Assembly (NCBI RefSeq): GCF_042677045.1
Contig: NZ_JBHTIH010000008.1
Location: forward strand, 132,232-196,231
Origin: Lysobacter_K koreensis
GTDB taxonomy: Bacteria > Pseudomonadota > Gammaproteobacteria > Xanthomonadales > Xanthomonadaceae
Direction: 5' to 3'
DNA length: 64,000 nucleotides
A program made the translations under genes and the position numbers. Below the pieces are notes generated by a model. That model had not been told where the DNA came from. It saw only the letters and a list, made by a program, of their open reading frames with translations, and did no database searches. Below, piece by piece: positions 8,744-17,126 of this stretch. Position 1 is the stretch's first letter. Each line of letters starts with the position of its first letter.

Positions 8744-9280
8744 ATGAATCCGACCTCGCCCCAGCCCGCGTCCTCGCGGGCCGCCCGCATGCCGACCGAT
8801 GCCCGCCAGCAGTTCGCCGACCTGCTCGAACGCCATCGCAAGATCGTGTTCAAGGTCGCCAACACCTACGCCTGGCACCCGGACGACCGCGCCGACCTGG
8901 CGCAGGAGATCGCCGCGCAGGGCTGGCGCGCGTTCCCGGGCTACGACCCGGCGCGCAGCTTCCCGACCTGGCTGTACCGGGTGGCGTTGAACGTGACGAT
9001 CTCGTTCGTGCGCGGCCACAGCCTGCGCCAGCGGTACAGCGTGCCGCTGGACGAGGAACTGCACGACGTCGCCGCCGTCGACATCGATCACGAGGCTGGC
9101 CAGCAGCTGCGCGCCCTGCAGGCCTTCATTGCCCGGCTCGACCCGCTCAACCGCGCGCTGCTGCTGCTGTACCTGGAAGACCACAGCCACCGCGAGAGCG
9201 CCGAGATCCTCGGCATCAGCGAAAGCAACGTCGCGACCAAGCTCAGCCGCCTGCGGCAACGCATCCGTACCGAACTCTGA
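8744..9280 (+). CDS. ECF-type sigma-70 family RNA polymerase sigma factor
   Basis: Alternative sigma factor of about 178 residues. Region 2 includes DDRADLAQEIAAQGWRAFPG and FPTWLYRVALNVTISFVR. Region 4 is a helix-turn-helix ending SAEILGISESNVATKLSRLR. The ATG at 8744 is my preferred start; 8714 and 8789 are alternatives and none has a strong ribosome-binding site. It is followed after 25 bp by a membrane protein, an arrangement usual for ECF sigma factors and their membrane-bound partners. It could control the signalling genes downstream, which is inference only. Confidence 0.88.
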   Translation: MNPTSPQPASSRAARMPTDARQQFADLLERHRKIVFKVANTYAWHPDDRADLAQEIAAQGWRAFPGYDPARSFPTWLYRVALNVTISFVRGHSLRQRYSVPLDEELHDVAAVDIDHEAGQQLRALQAFIARLDPLNRALLLLYLEDHSHRESAEILGISESNVATKLSRLRQRIRTEL

Positions 9281-9305
9281 TCCCGCCCACCACTGGCCCA
9301 CCCAC

Positions 9306-9977
9306 ATGGACACGATCATGGAACTCGACGAACTCAAATCCACCTGGCAGGCGCTCGACCGCCGGCTGCAGCAGGGCAACGCGCTCAACCTGCAGTTGCT
9401 CCGCGACGGCAAGCTCGACAAGGCCCGCTCCCACCTGCGTCCGCTGTTCTGGGGGCAGGTGGCGCAGATCGGTTTCGGCGCGCTGTTCGTGCTGCTGGCC
9501 GCTGCGCTGTGGATCGGCACGCGCGACCTGCCGGCCTCGGTGCTGGTCTCGGGGATAGTGGTCCACGCCTACGGCGTGGCCTGCATCGTTGCCGCCGGGA
9601 TCACCCTGGGGTTGATGTCGGGCCTGGACTACGCCGCGCCGGTGCTGGAGATCCAGAAGCAGCTGGCCAAGCTGCGGCGCTTCTACGTGGTCTCCGGGAT
9701 GGTGGTCGGCCTGGCGTGGTGGCTGCTGTGGCTGCCGGTGATCGTGGTGCTGGCCGGTTTCGACGGGCGCGACCTGCTGATGCAGGCGCCGGAGTTCATC
9801 TGGATCAGCGCCCTGGTTGGCGTCGGCGGGCTGCTCGCGACCTGGTGGTTCCACCGCTGGTCCCGCCACGCCAGCCGCCCGCGCCTGGCCCAGGCGATGG
9901 ACGACGCAGTCACCGGCCGCAGTCTGCGCAAGGCGCAGCGCGCGCTCGACGAGATCGCGCAATTCGAGAAAGAGTGA
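9306..9977 (+). CDS. membrane protein paired with the sigma factor (possible anti-sigma)
   Basis: Protein of 223 residues with a short soluble N-terminus (ELDELKSTWQALDRRLQQ) and four hydrophobic helices: about residues 47-66, 74-94, 132-152 and 161-180. It ends in a charged tail. It begins 25 bp after the sigma gene stop, so co-expression is near certain. The cytosolic N-terminal stretch before a membrane domain is the layout of many anti-sigma factors, but no zinc-binding anti-sigma (HxxxCxxC) motif is present. A regulatory role is inferred only from position. Confidence 0.7.
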   Translation: MDTIMELDELKSTWQALDRRLQQGNALNLQLLRDGKLDKARSHLRPLFWGQVAQIGFGALFVLLAAALWIGTRDLPASVLVSGIVVHAYGVACIVAAGITLGLMSGLDYAAPVLEIQKQLAKLRRFYVVSGMVVGLAWWLLWLPVIVVLAGFDGRDLLMQAPEFIWISALVGVGGLLATWWFHRWSRHASRPRLAQAMDDAVTGRSLRKAQRALDEIAQFEKE

Positions 9978-10163
9978 CGCCGCGCCGGGCCGTTCACAGC
10001 CCACCCAGGGAACGAGCCCCGGCCCGCTCCCCTGGACGGATCGGCCCGCGCAGCCAGAATCTTGCCGCCTGACCAGGCGCAGCCGAATGGCCTGCACGCC
10101 GGCGCGCCACCGTTCGCCAAGGAGACTCGCGGCCACGTGCCGCCCAAGGCGCGCGCACACCGC

Positions 10164-11864
10164 ATGGCCAATCGCATCGGCTCCAGTGCTCCGGCCACCG
10201 GCCTGGTGATCGGCGTCACCGGCCACCGCAAGCTGCGCGAATCCGAACTCCCGGCCCTGCAGGAAAAGGTGCGCGGCTTCCTGCTTGGCCTGCAGGCGCG
10301 TTATCCGCAGCTGCCGCTGGTGCTGGTGTCGTCGCTGGCCGAGGGCAGCGACCAGCTCGCCGCGCAGGTCGCGCTCGACCTGGGCCTGCGCGTGATCGCG
10401 CCGTTGCCGATGCCGGTGGACCTGTATCGCGACGACTTCGACCAGCCCCACAGCCTCGCCATCTTCGAGCGGCAGCTGCAGCAAGCCGAAGTCCTCACTT
10501 TGCCCCTGCGCCACGGTGCCAGCCCGGAGTCGGTCGCGACCCCGGGCCTGGCCCGCGACCAGCAGTACGCGCAGGCCGGGATCTTCATTTCCAGCCATTG
10601 CCACATCCTGCTGGCGCTGTGGGACGGCCGCGATTCCGACCGGCTCGGCGGCACCGCGCAGGTGGTGCGCTTCCACCTGCACGGCGAGATGCCCGGGCAG
10701 ATCGAGCGGCGCCGCGCCGCGACCACCCTGCTCGGGCTGGACGAGGAAACCCTGATCCACCACATCCCGACCGGCCGCAACGGCAGCCCGGACACGCCTG
10801 ACCCGCGCCCGCGCTGGTTGACCACCGCCGAGGACGTCCAGGCCAGCGCCGAGCTGCCGCCGGCGTTCGACCTGATGTTCCGCAGGCAGGCCGGGTTCAA
10901 CGCCGATGCCGCCAAGTACGCCACGCCCATCGCCGCCCAAGCGTCCACCCTGCCCGACCCCGCGCCCTGCCCGATCCAGCGCGTGTTCGGGATTGCCGAC
11001 TGGCTCGCGCGCACCTACCAGCGGCGGGTGACGCGCGTGCTGCGCATCACCTACCTGCTGGCGGCGCTGATGGGCGTCGCGTTCTTCACCTACACCCATG
11101 TCGCCGCGCAGGACCTGGTGATCTACGGCTTCCTCGCGCTGTTCCTGATCGGCATGGGGGTGATGCTGCTCGCCAGCCGGCGCGAGTGGCAGCGCAAGTA
11201 CCTCGACTACCGCGCGCTCGCCGAAGGCCTGCGCGTGCAGTCGTACTGGCGCCGCGCCGGCATCGTCGACCTCAACACGCCGACCTTCGCGCACGACAAT
11301 TTCCTGCAGAAGCAGGACGTGGGGCTGGGCTGGATCCGCAACGTGATGCGCGGCGCCAGCCTCGACGGCATGCTGGTGCCGGAGGCCCCGGGCGCGGCCC
11401 AGGTCGATGCGGTGATCGACGACTGGATCGGCACGCCGCAGGCCGGCGGCCAGCTCCACTATTACGCGCTCACCGCCGCGCGGCGCGCGCGTGTGCACAG
11501 CCGCGCGGAGTTGCTGGGCCTGCTGTGCGTCGGGCTCGGCGTCGGCATCAGCGCGCTGCTGGCGATCTTCGCGCGCCAGTTCGACGACCACCTCAAGGAA
11601 ACGCTGGTGGCGATCATGGGCATCCTGTCGGTGGCCGCGGCGGTGCACGAGGCCTACGCCTACAAGAAGGCCGACAAGGAACTGATCAAGCAGTACCGCT
11701 TCATGCAACGCATCTTCGGCGCCGCGCAACGCCGCCTGAAGACCTGCGCGGGCGTGCAGGACAAACGCCGGATCCTGCGTGCGCTGGGCGAGGCGGCGCT
11801 CACCGAGCACGCCGAGTGGACCCTGATGCACCGCGAGCGGCCGCTGCAGCATTCGCGGATCTGA
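10164..11864 (+). CDS. SLOG-like nucleotide-sensor fused to SLATT-like membrane module
   Basis: 566-residue protein that I read as two linked modules. The N-terminal Rossmann-like part has VIGVTGHRKL (15-24), VSSLAEGSDQLAAQVA (55-70) and a later hydrophobic strand CHILLALWDG with GGTAQVVRF. These resemble SLOG/LOG-family domains, which bind nucleotide-derived ligands. The C-terminal part has two pairs of membrane helices (about 293-312 and 319-337; 449-470 and 479-496). Between them is a YRALAEGLRVQSYWRRAG segment matching the SLATT hallmark. SLATT domains are predicted pore-forming effectors in nucleotide-signal conflict systems. The ATG at 10164 is conservative; a GTG at 10137 preceded by AAGGAG is possible. 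A TIR gene follows. Confidence 0.65.
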   Translation: MANRIGSSAPATGLVIGVTGHRKLRESELPALQEKVRGFLLGLQARYPQLPLVLVSSLAEGSDQLAAQVALDLGLRVIAPLPMPVDLYRDDFDQPHSLAIFERQLQQAEVLTLPLRHGASPESVATPGLARDQQYAQAGIFISSHCHILLALWDGRDSDRLGGTAQVVRFHLHGEMPGQIERRRAATTLLGLDEETLIHHIPTGRNGSPDTPDPRPRWLTTAEDVQASAELPPAFDLMFRRQAGFNADAAKYATPIAAQASTLPDPAPCPIQRVFGIADWLARTYQRRVTRVLRITYLLAALMGVAFFTYTHVAAQDLVIYGFLALFLIGMGVMLLASRREWQRKYLDYRALAEGLRVQSYWRRAGIVDLNTPTFAHDNFLQKQDVGLGWIRNVMRGASLDGMLVPEAPGAAQVDAVIDDWIGTPQAGGQLHYYALTAARRARVHSRAELLGLLCVGLGVGISALLAIFARQFDDHLKETLVAIMGILSVAAAVHEAYAYKKADKELIKQYRFMQRIFGAAQRRLKTCAGVQDKRRILRALGEAALTEHAEWTLMHRERPLQHSRI

Positions 11865-11982
11865 GCTCGCGCGCGGGCGCTTGCAACGGCGCCGGTCGTC
11901 ACTGCAACGCGCCGACAGCGGGCTGCGTGTCCGGTGCAATCGGCGGGCGGCGTTTGAACCTCCGCGACCGAGGCACTCCCCC

Positions 11983-14061
11983 ATGCGATTCGGTGCTTTC
12001 CTTAGCTACAGCCATGCCGACGCCGCCTGGGCGCGCTGGCTGCTGCGGCGCCTGGAGACTTACCGGGTGCCATCGCGACTGGTTGGCACGCAAGGTGCGT
12101 ACGGCGAGATCGGGCGCCGCCTGGGCGTTTGCTTCCGCGACCGCGAGGAGCTGCCCACGGCCGGCGACCTCGGCGCGACGATCCGCGAAGCCCTCGCCGA
12201 CTCCACGGCGTTGATCGTGATCTGCTCGCCGGCCGCGGCGCAGTCGCGCTGGGTCAATGCCGAGGTCGAAGCGTTCCACGCCAGCGGCCGCGGCGATCGG
12301 GTGCTGTGCTTCGTGGTCGCCGGCGTGCCGGGCAGCGCCGATCCGGCCCAGCACTGCTTCCCACCGGCGCTGCTGCAGCCCGGCGCCGACGGCAGGCCGC
12401 GCGAGCCGCTGGCCGCCGATGCGCGCCGCGAGGGCGACGGCCGCGAGCGCGCGTTCCTGAAGCTGGTCGCTGGATTGCTGGGAGTGGGCTACGACGCGCT
12501 CGCGCAACGCGAGGCGCAGCGCCGCAACCGCAAGCTGACCCTGATCGCCGCCGCCTCGGTCGCCGGCATGGCGATCGCGCTCGCGCTGGCCGCGACCGCG
12601 TACGTCGCCCGCAACGACGCACAGCGCCGGCAGGCGCAGGCCGAGGACATCCTCGGCTTCATGCTCGGCGACCTGCGCAAGAAGCTGACCACGGTCGGCC
12701 GGCTGGACCTGATGCGCGCGGTCGACGACAAGGCCATCGGCTACTTCGCCACGCTGAAGCCGCGCGACCTGTCCGACCGCGCGCTGGAGGAACAGGCGCG
12801 CTCGCTGACCGGGATCGGCGAGGTGCGGCTCAACGAGGGCAAGCACGACGCCGCGATGCGCGCGTTCCGCGAGGCGCATGCGCGCAGCACCGCGTTGCAC
12901 GAGCGCCAACCTGCGGATGGCCAGCGACTGTTCGATCTTGCCCAAGCGGAATACTGGATCGGCGCGGTCGCCCTGCAACAGGGTCGTCAAGACGAAGCTG
13001 GCGTGTGGCTGCGCAAGTATCGCGATAGCGCGATCAAGTTGGCTGCGCGGGACACCGACAAGTTCGCTTGGCAACGGGAAGTGGCTTACGGCCACCACAA
13101 CCTCGCCGTGCTCGACGAGAGTTTGGGGCGTTACGCGCAGGCCGAGCGCGCCTTGAGGGACGAGTTGGCACTGTATCGCCGCTGGATGCCGAACCACGCA
13201 GACGACACCGCCTTGCGTTTCGAGGCCTCCAATGTGGCGTCATGGCTCGGCACGCTCCTGATGCGTCAAGGGCGATTGAAGGAAGCAGAAGCTTCCTTTC
13301 GCGAAGAAGTGGACGGTCACACCCGCAACCGCATGGCCGAGCCAGACAATGCGCGTTGGCAGGAAGAACTGGTCGACGCACTGTTGCTATTGGCCGATGC
13401 ACAAGCTCAGCGGGGACAACTGGACGCCGCCCGCGCAAGCATCGACCTCGCGGCTCCGTTGAGCGACGCCTTGGCGCGCCAGGATCCAACCAACAACTCC
13501 TGGCAAGTCACCCCCGGGATTTGCCGCTGGTGGCAGGCTCAACTGGCGAAGGCAGCAAACGCTGCAGCGGCCGACGCGCTAGCCACGCAAGCCACCACCA
13601 TCGTCGCCAACGCTCACAAGGTCGAACCGGAAAACAAGCGCGTGCTGCTCTGGCTGGCGAAAGCCCACAACCTGCAGGCACAGCTGGCGCTTTCGCGTGG
13701 CGATACCGCTCTCGCGAAAACCCATCTGACCCAAGCGCTGGCACGGCTCGAACCCGCGTGGAAAGCGGACCCGAGCGAAACATTGCGGCTGGTCCTGGCC
13801 AGCAGCCGTTTGTTGTCCGGCGAAGCCGCGCTATTGGCGAACAACCACGACGCCGCACGGATTCATTGGCAACAGGCCGAGCACCTGCTGATGGCCGACG
13901 CCAGCACGGCGTTGCCGTTCGAGCGCCTCGACCCCTTGGTACGCGCGCTGCACCAGTTGGGTCGCAGCGAACAGGCCCGGCCACACGAGCTACGACTCGC
14001 CACTGCCGGCTATGTGCCGCTGAGGCCCTGGCCGTCGTCGCGGGGCGTCGCCGCGCTTTGA
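11983..14061 (+). CDS. TIR-domain protein with membrane helix and TPR repeats
   Basis: 692 residues. Residues 4-115 form a TIR domain: FGAFLSYSHADAAWARWL, VCFRDREELPTAGDL, then SPAAAQSRWVNAEVEAF. The glutamate at 94 (WVNAE) aligns with the catalytic glutamate of SARM1-type NADase TIR domains, so NAD cleavage or a related signal is possible. A membrane helix spans about 185-209. From about 280 to 650 the protein is alpha-helical with degenerate tetratricopeptide-like repeats (for example AYGHHNLAVLDESLGRYAQAE). The ATG at 11983 starts directly at the TIR domain. It lies 118 bp after the SLOG-SLATT gene on the same strand. Function may be immune signalling or cell-envelope sensing; neither is proven. 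Confidence 0.85.
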   Translation: MRFGAFLSYSHADAAWARWLLRRLETYRVPSRLVGTQGAYGEIGRRLGVCFRDREELPTAGDLGATIREALADSTALIVICSPAAAQSRWVNAEVEAFHASGRGDRVLCFVVAGVPGSADPAQHCFPPALLQPGADGRPREPLAADARREGDGRERAFLKLVAGLLGVGYDALAQREAQRRNRKLTLIAAASVAGMAIALALAATAYVARNDAQRRQAQAEDILGFMLGDLRKKLTTVGRLDLMRAVDDKAIGYFATLKPRDLSDRALEEQARSLTGIGEVRLNEGKHDAAMRAFREAHARSTALHERQPADGQRLFDLAQAEYWIGAVALQQGRQDEAGVWLRKYRDSAIKLAARDTDKFAWQREVAYGHHNLAVLDESLGRYAQAERALRDELALYRRWMPNHADDTALRFEASNVASWLGTLLMRQGRLKEAEASFREEVDGHTRNRMAEPDNARWQEELVDALLLLADAQAQRGQLDAARASIDLAAPLSDALARQDPTNNSWQVTPGICRWWQAQLAKAANAAAADALATQATTIVANAHKVEPENKRVLLWLAKAHNLQAQLALSRGDTALAKTHLTQALARLEPAWKADPSETLRLVLASSRLLSGEAALLANNHDAARIHWQQAEHLLMADASTALPFERLDPLVRALHQLGRSEQARPHELRLATAGYVPLRPWPSSRGVAAL

Positions 14062-14139
14062 ATGTACTCGATGCGATTGGACCGGCAGATCCCCCTGCCC
14101 ACCCGGCCCGGAACGGCCATCACCCACGAGGAGTTACCC

Positions 14140-14541
14140 ATGTCGAACGTCAATGTGTCCCTGGATATCCGCAATTCCGCCGCTCCCCCACCCCCCGGCA
14201 ACGGCTACACCGACACGACGGCAAGCAACGGCGCGGTTTACAGCTACCAGTACAGCGGCGGCACCGACGGCGCCGGCGGCGTGCAGGAAACCACCGGGTC
14301 TGGCAGCGGCACGATCACCGTTACCGCGGGCGGCGATCCGCGCTATCAGGTCAACAACGTGGTATTCGGCCCGGACCCCGGGAACCAGCTGTCCTGGGCG
14401 TGGGGCGCCACCCCAAACATCGCCGTCATCACCGACATCGACACCCAAAGCGAGGACAGCAGCTACGGCATCATCGTGCGCGACTCCACAGCCAACTGCA
14501 CCTTCCGTTGCGATCCCCCGATCAGCAACAAGCCGGGGTAA
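14140..14541 (+). CDS. small protein of unknown function after the TIR gene
   Basis: 133 residues beginning MSNVNVSLDIRNSAAPPPPG, preceded by a good GAGGAG ribosome-binding site 7 nt before the ATG. The sequence is rich in Gly, Thr, Ser and Asp, with beta-strand-like stretches (GSGTITVTAGGDPRYQVNNV) and a two-cysteine motif CTFRC near the C-terminus. There is no signal peptide or membrane helix. I do not recognise the family with confidence. It is 78 bp after the TIR-TPR gene on the same strand and before a terminator, so it is probably the last gene of that unit and could be a partner or target of it. Confidence 0.7.
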   Translation: MSNVNVSLDIRNSAAPPPPGNGYTDTTASNGAVYSYQYSGGTDGAGGVQETTGSGSGTITVTAGGDPRYQVNNVVFGPDPGNQLSWAWGATPNIAVITDIDTQSEDSSYGIIVRDSTANCTFRCDPPISNKPG

Positions 14542-14613
14542 CGGGCGCTGCATGACGAGGACCTATCCGGTCCAATCGACGGGCGTTCGTCCATCTCGTG
14601 CCGCCACAAACAA

Positions 14614-14635
14614 GAAGCGGGCCGTAGCCCGCTTC
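14614..14635. terminator. bidirectional hairpin terminator
   Basis: A stem GAAGCGGGC / GCCCGCTTC with a GTA-containing loop is preceded by an A-rich stretch and followed by GTGTTTGATT. It lies between the convergent small TIR-locus gene and the desaturase. Confidence 0.75.
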
Positions 14636-14661
14636 GTGTTTGATTCAATGACGCCCTGCAA

Positions 14662-15681
14662 TCAGGCGCGCACGCGCTTCGGGAACCCGACCATGCGCTG
14701 CTTTTCCTCGTCCCACAGCTTCAGGCCCGCGCACTTCAGGCTCGACCAGATCGTCAGCTTCGGCGCGGCCTGCAGCAGAGGGCTCGACTCATAGGCCTCG
14801 CGCAGACGGTAGTTGGGGATGCGGCTGGCGAGATGGTGAATGTGGTGGTAGCCGATGTTGCCGGTGAACCAGTGCATCACCTTCGGCAGGTCGTAGAACG
14901 AGCTGCCCGCGACCGCGGCCTGGTTCGAATCCCAGTCTTCCTTGCGCGTCCAGTAAGCGGTCTCGAACGTGTGCTGCACGTAGAACAGCCACACACCCAG
15001 CGCGCCGGCGATCAGCACGATCGGCAAATGCACCAGCAGCACCGTGTGCCAGCCGATCGCAAAGCCGAGCGCACCGCCCACCAGCAGCAGCATCGCGTTG
15101 TTGAGCAGCACGCTCGCCCATTCCTTCTTCCACGAGAACGGCAGGTCGAACGGGAAGCGGTGCTTGATCACGAACTGGTACATCGGGCCGATGCCGAGCA
15201 GCACCGGGGTGCTGCGGTAGAACCGGTAGCACAGGCGACCGAACCAGCCACGCGACTGATACTCGCTGACGGTCAGGGTCTCGATGTCGCCCATCTCGCG
15301 GCGGTCGAGGTTGCCGGAAGTGCCGTGGTGCACGGCGTGGGTCTTCTTCCAGTAGCCGTACGGGAACAGCGTGACCAGGCCCAGGCAGCGGCCGACCAGG
15401 TCGTTGGCGCGCTGGTTGGCGAAGAACGAGCCATGCCCGCAATCGTGCTGGATGATGAAGGTGCGCACGTACAGGCCGGCGGCTGGCAACGCCAGCAGCA
15501 ACGTCCAGCCATAGCCCCACTGCGCCACCACGCTCCACGCCATCAGCGCCCAGATCGCGGCGAATGGCAGCAGCGTGTTGATCAACTGCCACACCGCGCG
15601 GCCGAGGTGCGGCTTGGCGAAACTTGCGCACAGCTTGCGCAGGTTGACGACGGTGGACTGCGGTTCGACGGCGGTGCTCAA
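14662..15681 (-). CDS. membrane fatty-acid desaturase
   Basis: Di-iron integral-membrane desaturase that introduces a double bond into acyl chains for membrane-fluidity control. The three histidine boxes are present: HDCGH, HAVHH (in KKTHAVHHGTSGN) and HHIHH (in YHHIHHLASRIPNYRL). Several hydrophobic segments surround them. Start choice: a TTG at 15681 is preceded 6 nt upstream by GGGAGA, a good ribosome-binding site, giving 339 residues. An ATG at 15708 would add 9 residues without such a site. Acyl-lipid delta-9-type activity is likely from the family, but the position specificity is not visible. Confidence 0.88.
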   Translation of the reverse strand: MSTAVEPQSTVVNLRKLCASFAKPHLGRAVWQLINTLLPFAAIWALMAWSVVAQWGYGWTLLLALPAAGLYVRTFIIQHDCGHGSFFANQRANDLVGRCLGLVTLFPYGYWKKTHAVHHGTSGNLDRREMGDIETLTVSEYQSRGWFGRLCYRFYRSTPVLLGIGPMYQFVIKHRFPFDLPFSWKKEWASVLLNNAMLLLVGGALGFAIGWHTVLLVHLPIVLIAGALGVWLFYVQHTFETAYWTRKEDWDSNQAAVAGSSFYDLPKVMHWFTGNIGYHHIHHLASRIPNYRLREAYESSPLLQAAPKLTIWSSLKCAGLKLWDEEKQRMVGFPKRVRA

Positions 15682-15886
15682 AGGGCATCTCCCAACTGGA
15701 ACCTGCATTGTCCGGCCCGGCCGAGGCCACGGCAATGACGTGCGCAGGCGTATGGGCTTGCTCATTCAGCAATTCACCGGCCGCGGTTCACGCTGAACAG
15801 CAACCACCATCACGGAAGGGGCCGTCACCGCACCGGGCGTAGACTCGTGCGACTAGCGCCATTCCACGACGCGGATCCACCAGCCC

Positions 15887-16228
15887 ATGTCGGCTACACG
15901 CGTCACGCCGGTCTACGAGCCGGTCATCGACCCCAGCGTCCATTGCAGCAACTGCCAGGCGGTGTGCTGCCGGCTGCTGGTGGTGCTGATGCCCGACGAC
16001 GTGGTGCCCGCGCGCTTCATCACCCGCGACGAGCGCGACCTGGAGGTGATGGCGCGCGGCGAGGAAGGTTGGTGCGCGGCGCTGGATCTGGACACGATGC
16101 AATGCTCGATCTACGAGCAACGCCCGTACATCTGCCGGGGCTTCGCGATGGGCGGGCCGTACTGCCTGTCCGAGCGCGAGAAATGGCCGGACCTGGCGAA
16201 AGCGGGCATCCCCATCGTCCTGTGCTGA
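15887..16228 (+). CDS. YkgJ-family cysteine-cluster protein
   Basis: Small 113-residue protein with the YkgJ zinc/iron-chelating cysteine pattern: CSNCQAVCCR near residue 20, then CAALD, CSIYEQRPYICRGF and a final PYC. The family is widespread and its cysteines bind a metal, but its biochemical role is unknown. It is followed after about 100 bp by a GIY-YIG gene on the same strand. Confidence 0.85.
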   Translation: MSATRVTPVYEPVIDPSVHCSNCQAVCCRLLVVLMPDDVVPARFITRDERDLEVMARGEEGWCAALDLDTMQCSIYEQRPYICRGFAMGGPYCLSEREKWPDLAKAGIPIVLC

Positions 16229-16329
16229 AGCGCGCGCCGCGTTGAAGCGCGCCGGGCTGAAGCACGCGCTGCCGCGGCCCGCGTTGGTCGCGCTTCGCCA
16301 ACCCGCGGCGGGCCGGCTACCCTGACGCG

Positions 16330-16635
16330 ATGTCCGCCTGGTACGTCTACCTGCTGCAATGCCGCGACGGCAGCCTCTACACCGGCATCGCCGTCGACGT
16401 CGAACGCCGCTACGCGCAACACGCCGCCGGCAAGGGCGCGCGCTACACCCGTGCCCACCCGCCCGAGCGCGTGCTCGCGCGGTTCGGCTACCCGGATCGC
16501 GCGTCGGCCAGCCGCGTCGAGTACGCGATCAAGCAGCTCACGGCGGTGCAGAAGCGCGCGTTGTGTGCGGATCCGAGCGCGTCGCCGGCGCTGCTGGCGG
16601 GGATGGCGCCGGCCGCGCTCGACCAACCAGCCTGA
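16330..16635 (+). CDS. GIY-YIG nuclease superfamily protein (UPF0213-like)
   Basis: 101-residue stand-alone GIY-YIG domain. The hallmark strands are WYVYLLQCRDGSLYTGIAVD, followed by the conserved arginine of the second helix (VERRYAQHAAGKGARYTR) and the metal-binding glutamate in SASRVEYAIKQL. Its length fits the small YhbQ-like subfamily, which has nuclease activity in vitro and a proposed role in DNA repair. The start at 16330 is preceded by only a weak ribosome-binding site. Confidence 0.88.
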   Translation: MSAWYVYLLQCRDGSLYTGIAVDVERRYAQHAAGKGARYTRAHPPERVLARFGYPDRASASRVEYAIKQLTAVQKRALCADPSASPALLAGMAPAALDQPA

Positions 16636-16740
16636 CGAATCCGGCCTGAGAGTCCACTTGCGACCCGGTGTGCCGTCCTTGCGAAGCGGTCGCGCCGCTG
16701 CGACCCTGCACGCCCGCCGTCGCCACCGAGCCGCCCTCCC

Positions 16741-16968
16741 ATGCCGTCCGTCGACTTCGAACTAGACCCCGGCCGCGACTTCGTCGAGCTCAACCAGCTG
16801 CTGAAGCTGGTCGGGCTGTGCGACAGCGGCGGCGCCGGCAAGGCCATCGTGGCCAGCGGCGCTGTCTGCGTCGACGGCGCGGTCGAACTGCGCAAGACCT
16901 GCAAGATCCACGCGGGCCAGCTTGTGCAGCTGGGCGACGTGGAGATCCGAGTGGGCGCCGCAGCGTAG
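16741..16968 (+). CDS. RNA-binding S4-domain protein (YbcJ-like)
   Basis: Protein of 75 residues made of one S4 RNA-binding domain: FVELNQLLKLVGLCDSGGAG, then AIVASGAVCVDGAVELRK and GDVEIRV at the end. YbcJ-type proteins probably bind structured RNA, perhaps rRNA. The stop codon TAG at 16966-16968 is itself the TAG of the GTAG head of a downstream REP palindrome, so the REP supplies the translation stop. Confidence 0.85.
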   Translation: MPSVDFELDPGRDFVELNQLLKLVGLCDSGGAGKAIVASGAVCVDGAVELRKTCKIHAGQLVQLGDVEIRVGAAA

Positions 16969-17126
16969 GGCGGGTTTCAACCCGCCATCCCGCCCCCGCA
17001 AGCTCGCGAGGCACCACAACTCCGGATCGACATCCGCCACGTCGGGACGCCGAACGTGGCGACGGCGGGTTGAAACCCGTCCTACAGTTCCTGGGGATGG
17101 CGATGGCGGGTTGAAACCCGCCCTAT
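16965..17126. repeat. REP cluster, class A (one forward, two inverted copies)
   Basis: Three copies of a palindromic unit: GTAGGGCGGGTTTCAACCCG from 16965, and two inverted copies at 17064-17085 and 17105-17126 reading GGCGGGTTGAAACCCGYCCT followed by A. The cluster fills the gap between two convergent genes. The outer copies supply the TAG stop codons of both, at 16966-16968 on plus and 17125-17123 on minus. Confidence 0.9.

Noticed and set aside
9243..11984. 913-codon minus-strand open frame opposite the SLOG-SLATT gene
   Set aside because: A shadow of GC-rich codon bias. It is His/Arg/Gln-rich with no domain pattern, while the plus-strand frame has clear motifs and membrane helices.
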